28,057 nucleotides of DNA, taken from positions 1 to 28,057 of the forward strand of contig JAMPEH010000017.1 in assembly GCA_023665245.1 (NCBI GenBank), given 5' to 3'. The translations under genes and the position numbers were made by a program. Below, in pieces: positions 26,430-28,057 of this stretch (position 1 is its first letter; every line of letters begins with the position of its first letter). The notes under the pieces were generated by a model, which worked only from the letters and a program-made list of their open reading frames with translations, was not told the origin of the DNA and ran no database searches. This DNA is from Muribaculaceae bacterium (GTDB lineage: Bacteria; Pseudomonadota; Alphaproteobacteria; Rs-D84).

Positions 26430-28029
26430 TTTTATATTTGTATTCCGGAATTATACTATAGAGAATCTTTTTGACGAAGGAACGGTATTCTCGGGGTATG
26501 ATGATATATCCGAGATTCCTGAGGCTGACTGCTATGTATGGTTTTACACTGCGCCGATTGGAGCGGTAAAAGAGCAAACTGTTCCAGAAATAAACGGGAT
26601 TGCTGACAAGCTAAGGATTGCGGCTGGCTCTATTCCTTCATCTGTGCCGTTCTATATTCTAACTCTTGAGAATCTCTTCAGAGTTAGCATTTGTGATTCA
26701 GACCGTAAGATTGATGAAGCAATAGATGCAGTCAATGAATCGGCATGGACCATTGCATCAGAAAAACCCAATGTGAGGGTAATCAATTTCGGAGAATTCC
26801 TTGCCGGATTTAAGCCTGAGGAATGGATTAACTGGAGATTCTATTTTATATCCCAGATGATTCTGAATCCCACCATTGCTCCGGCTTTCAAAGAATGGTG
26901 GAATAAGAAACTCTCAGAGTTTTCACAACCTCGCAAGAAATGTCTTGTCTTGGACCTTGACAACACTCTATGGAGTGGTGTGTTGGGTGAGGACGGCATC
27001 AGTGGAGTCAAGATGTGCGGAGATTATCCCGGCAATGCATTTATGTATTTCCAGGAGGCTCTGGTCTCTCTTGCCAACAGCGGTGTTATTTTGTCGGTTT
27101 GCAGTAAAAACAACGAGTCTGATGTAAAGGAGTTATGGGAGAAGAACCCATTTGTAAAACTTGGCCCGAAGCACATTTCAGCATACCGTATAAATTGGCA
27201 CAACAAGGCTGACAATATCCGTGAACTTGCCAAGAAACTGAATATAGGACTTGACAGCATGGTGTTTGTCGATGACAACCCTACGGAACGCGAATTGGTA
27301 CGCCAGCAACTGCCAATGGTGGCTGTGCCGGAATTTCCAAAACGACCATATGGACTGATGGAATTTTACGCCCAACTTGTATCAAACTATTTCCGCACTT
27401 ATCGTCTTACAAACGAGAATCTGGCAAAGACGGAACAATACAAGGCAAACGCGCAGAGGGCATCAGAACAAGCAAAATTCACCGATCTCTCAGACTTTAT
27501 CAGAAGCCTTGACATTCATATCGAAATCACGAGGGCAAACGAGTTCAATATTCCCAGGATAGCCTAGATGACGCAGAAGACCAACCAATTCAATCTCACA
27601 ACCCACCGCTATACGGAGGCAGACATCAATGACTTTCTCTCCAAAGGAAACGACGTATACTGTATCTCTGTAAGCTACAAGTTTGGCGACAATGGCATCA
27701 CAGGCGAGATAATAATTACTAAGCAAAAGGAGGAGGCTATGATTGACACTCTTTTGCTAAGTTGCAGGATTCTCGGCAAGGACATAGAGAAAGCCTTTGT
27801 GAAATCTGTGCTTAATATACTGTTTGACTCGGGAGTTAAGGTTGTAAAAGCTTCATATATCCCCACTGCTAAGAATGCTCAGGTACGTGAGTTTTATGAT
27901 AAGCTCGGATTCATGCTTGTTTCGGAATCCGAAGGTTTGCGAGAATATGAGTTGAGAATGTCCGGACATCAGGATATTAGTGATTGTTACAATATAATGA
28001 TAACACGTAACTATTCAGCCAAAGGATAG
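26410..28029 (+). pseudogene. FkbH-type HAD-IIIC protein, interrupted by TAG
   Basis: The frame encodes an FkbH-like protein: an N-terminal region (1-170), a HAD domain with the catalytic pair Asp182 and Asp184 in LDLDNTLW, VCSKNN and VFVDDNPTERE, and a GNAT-like C-terminal domain. FkbH proteins load glyceryl or related acyl groups onto carrier proteins, in polyketide and surface-glycan pathways. An in-frame TAG at 27565-27567 (codon 386) splits it within IA-stop-MTQKTNQFNLTT, where the family normally reads through with Gln, so CAG to TAG is likely. The ATG right after the stop could allow the C-terminal part (27568-28029) to be made separately. No ATG start is present; TTG codons at 26410, 26416 or 26419 overlap the VOC gene end. 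The locus continues beyond the window. Confidence 0.8.
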
Positions 28030-28057
28030 GTAGTTGCAGTTGATGCCTACGTAGCAA

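Noticed and set aside
385..28029. Stop-codon reassignment as an explanation of the split genes
   Set aside because: TAA, TAG and TGA all appear as interrupting codons and also terminate intact genes.
1..28057. Insertion sequences, CRISPR arrays, tRNA or rRNA genes
   Set aside because: No transposase frame, spaced direct repeats or RNA gene signatures were seen.

Overview
The window is chromosomal DNA of a Bacteroidales bacterium. Moderate GC, the Bacteroidetes promoter form TTTG-N20-TAnnTTTG, a carboxypeptidase-regulatory-like domain on the TonB-dependent receptor, an acidic surface-lipoprotein export signal, and the gene content (DUF4374-like, CobN-like with ExbB and DUF2149, fused Cbi enzymes) all point there. 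A gut family such as Muribaculaceae or Bacteroidaceae is plausible, but the family cannot be fixed from this sequence.

Almost the whole window is a vitamin B12 (corrinoid) island. A cobalamin riboswitch at 100-252 with its own promoter precedes a run of same-strand genes reaching to 23853, most joined by 4-bp ATGA overlaps. In order: a TonB-dependent receptor broken by a stop; a surface lipoprotein; a signal-peptide-bearing CbiK-type chelatase; a giant membrane-anchored CobN-like protein with a small membrane protein, an ExbB/TolQ-type channel subunit and an ExbD-like DUF2149 protein (the architecture of hmuSTUV haem loci); a BtuF-BtuC-BtuD ABC importer whose BtuF is broken by a stop; an N-terminally truncated ApgM-like phosphomutase; four fused anaerobic corrin-ring enzymes (CbiH-CbiC, CbiE-CbiT, CbiG-CbiF, CbiJ-CbiD); CbiA; a PduO-type adenosyltransferase; and a PepSY membrane protein.

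A second, convergent riboswitch operon lies on the minus strand (about 26010 down to 24040): PepSY membrane protein, cobU pseudogene (nonsense plus frameshift), and a cobT stump carrying a nonsense codon and cut off after about 52 codons. The stump abuts the remnant of a second TonB-dependent receptor on the plus strand. This collision point at about 24040 is a deletion or rearrangement scar.

Right of the second riboswitch the subject changes to a VOC-family protein with no ATG start and an FkbH-type HAD protein split by an in-frame TAG. These look like part of a different biosynthetic locus, so about 26010-26040 is probably the island edge.

The main theme is selective decay. Receptor, binding protein, nucleotide-loop genes (cobU, cobT) and the ApgM-like gene are broken, while the ring-building, amidation and adenosylation genes are open. 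cbiL, cbiP, cbiB, cobD, cobS and a siroheme-forming methyltransferase are not in the window.
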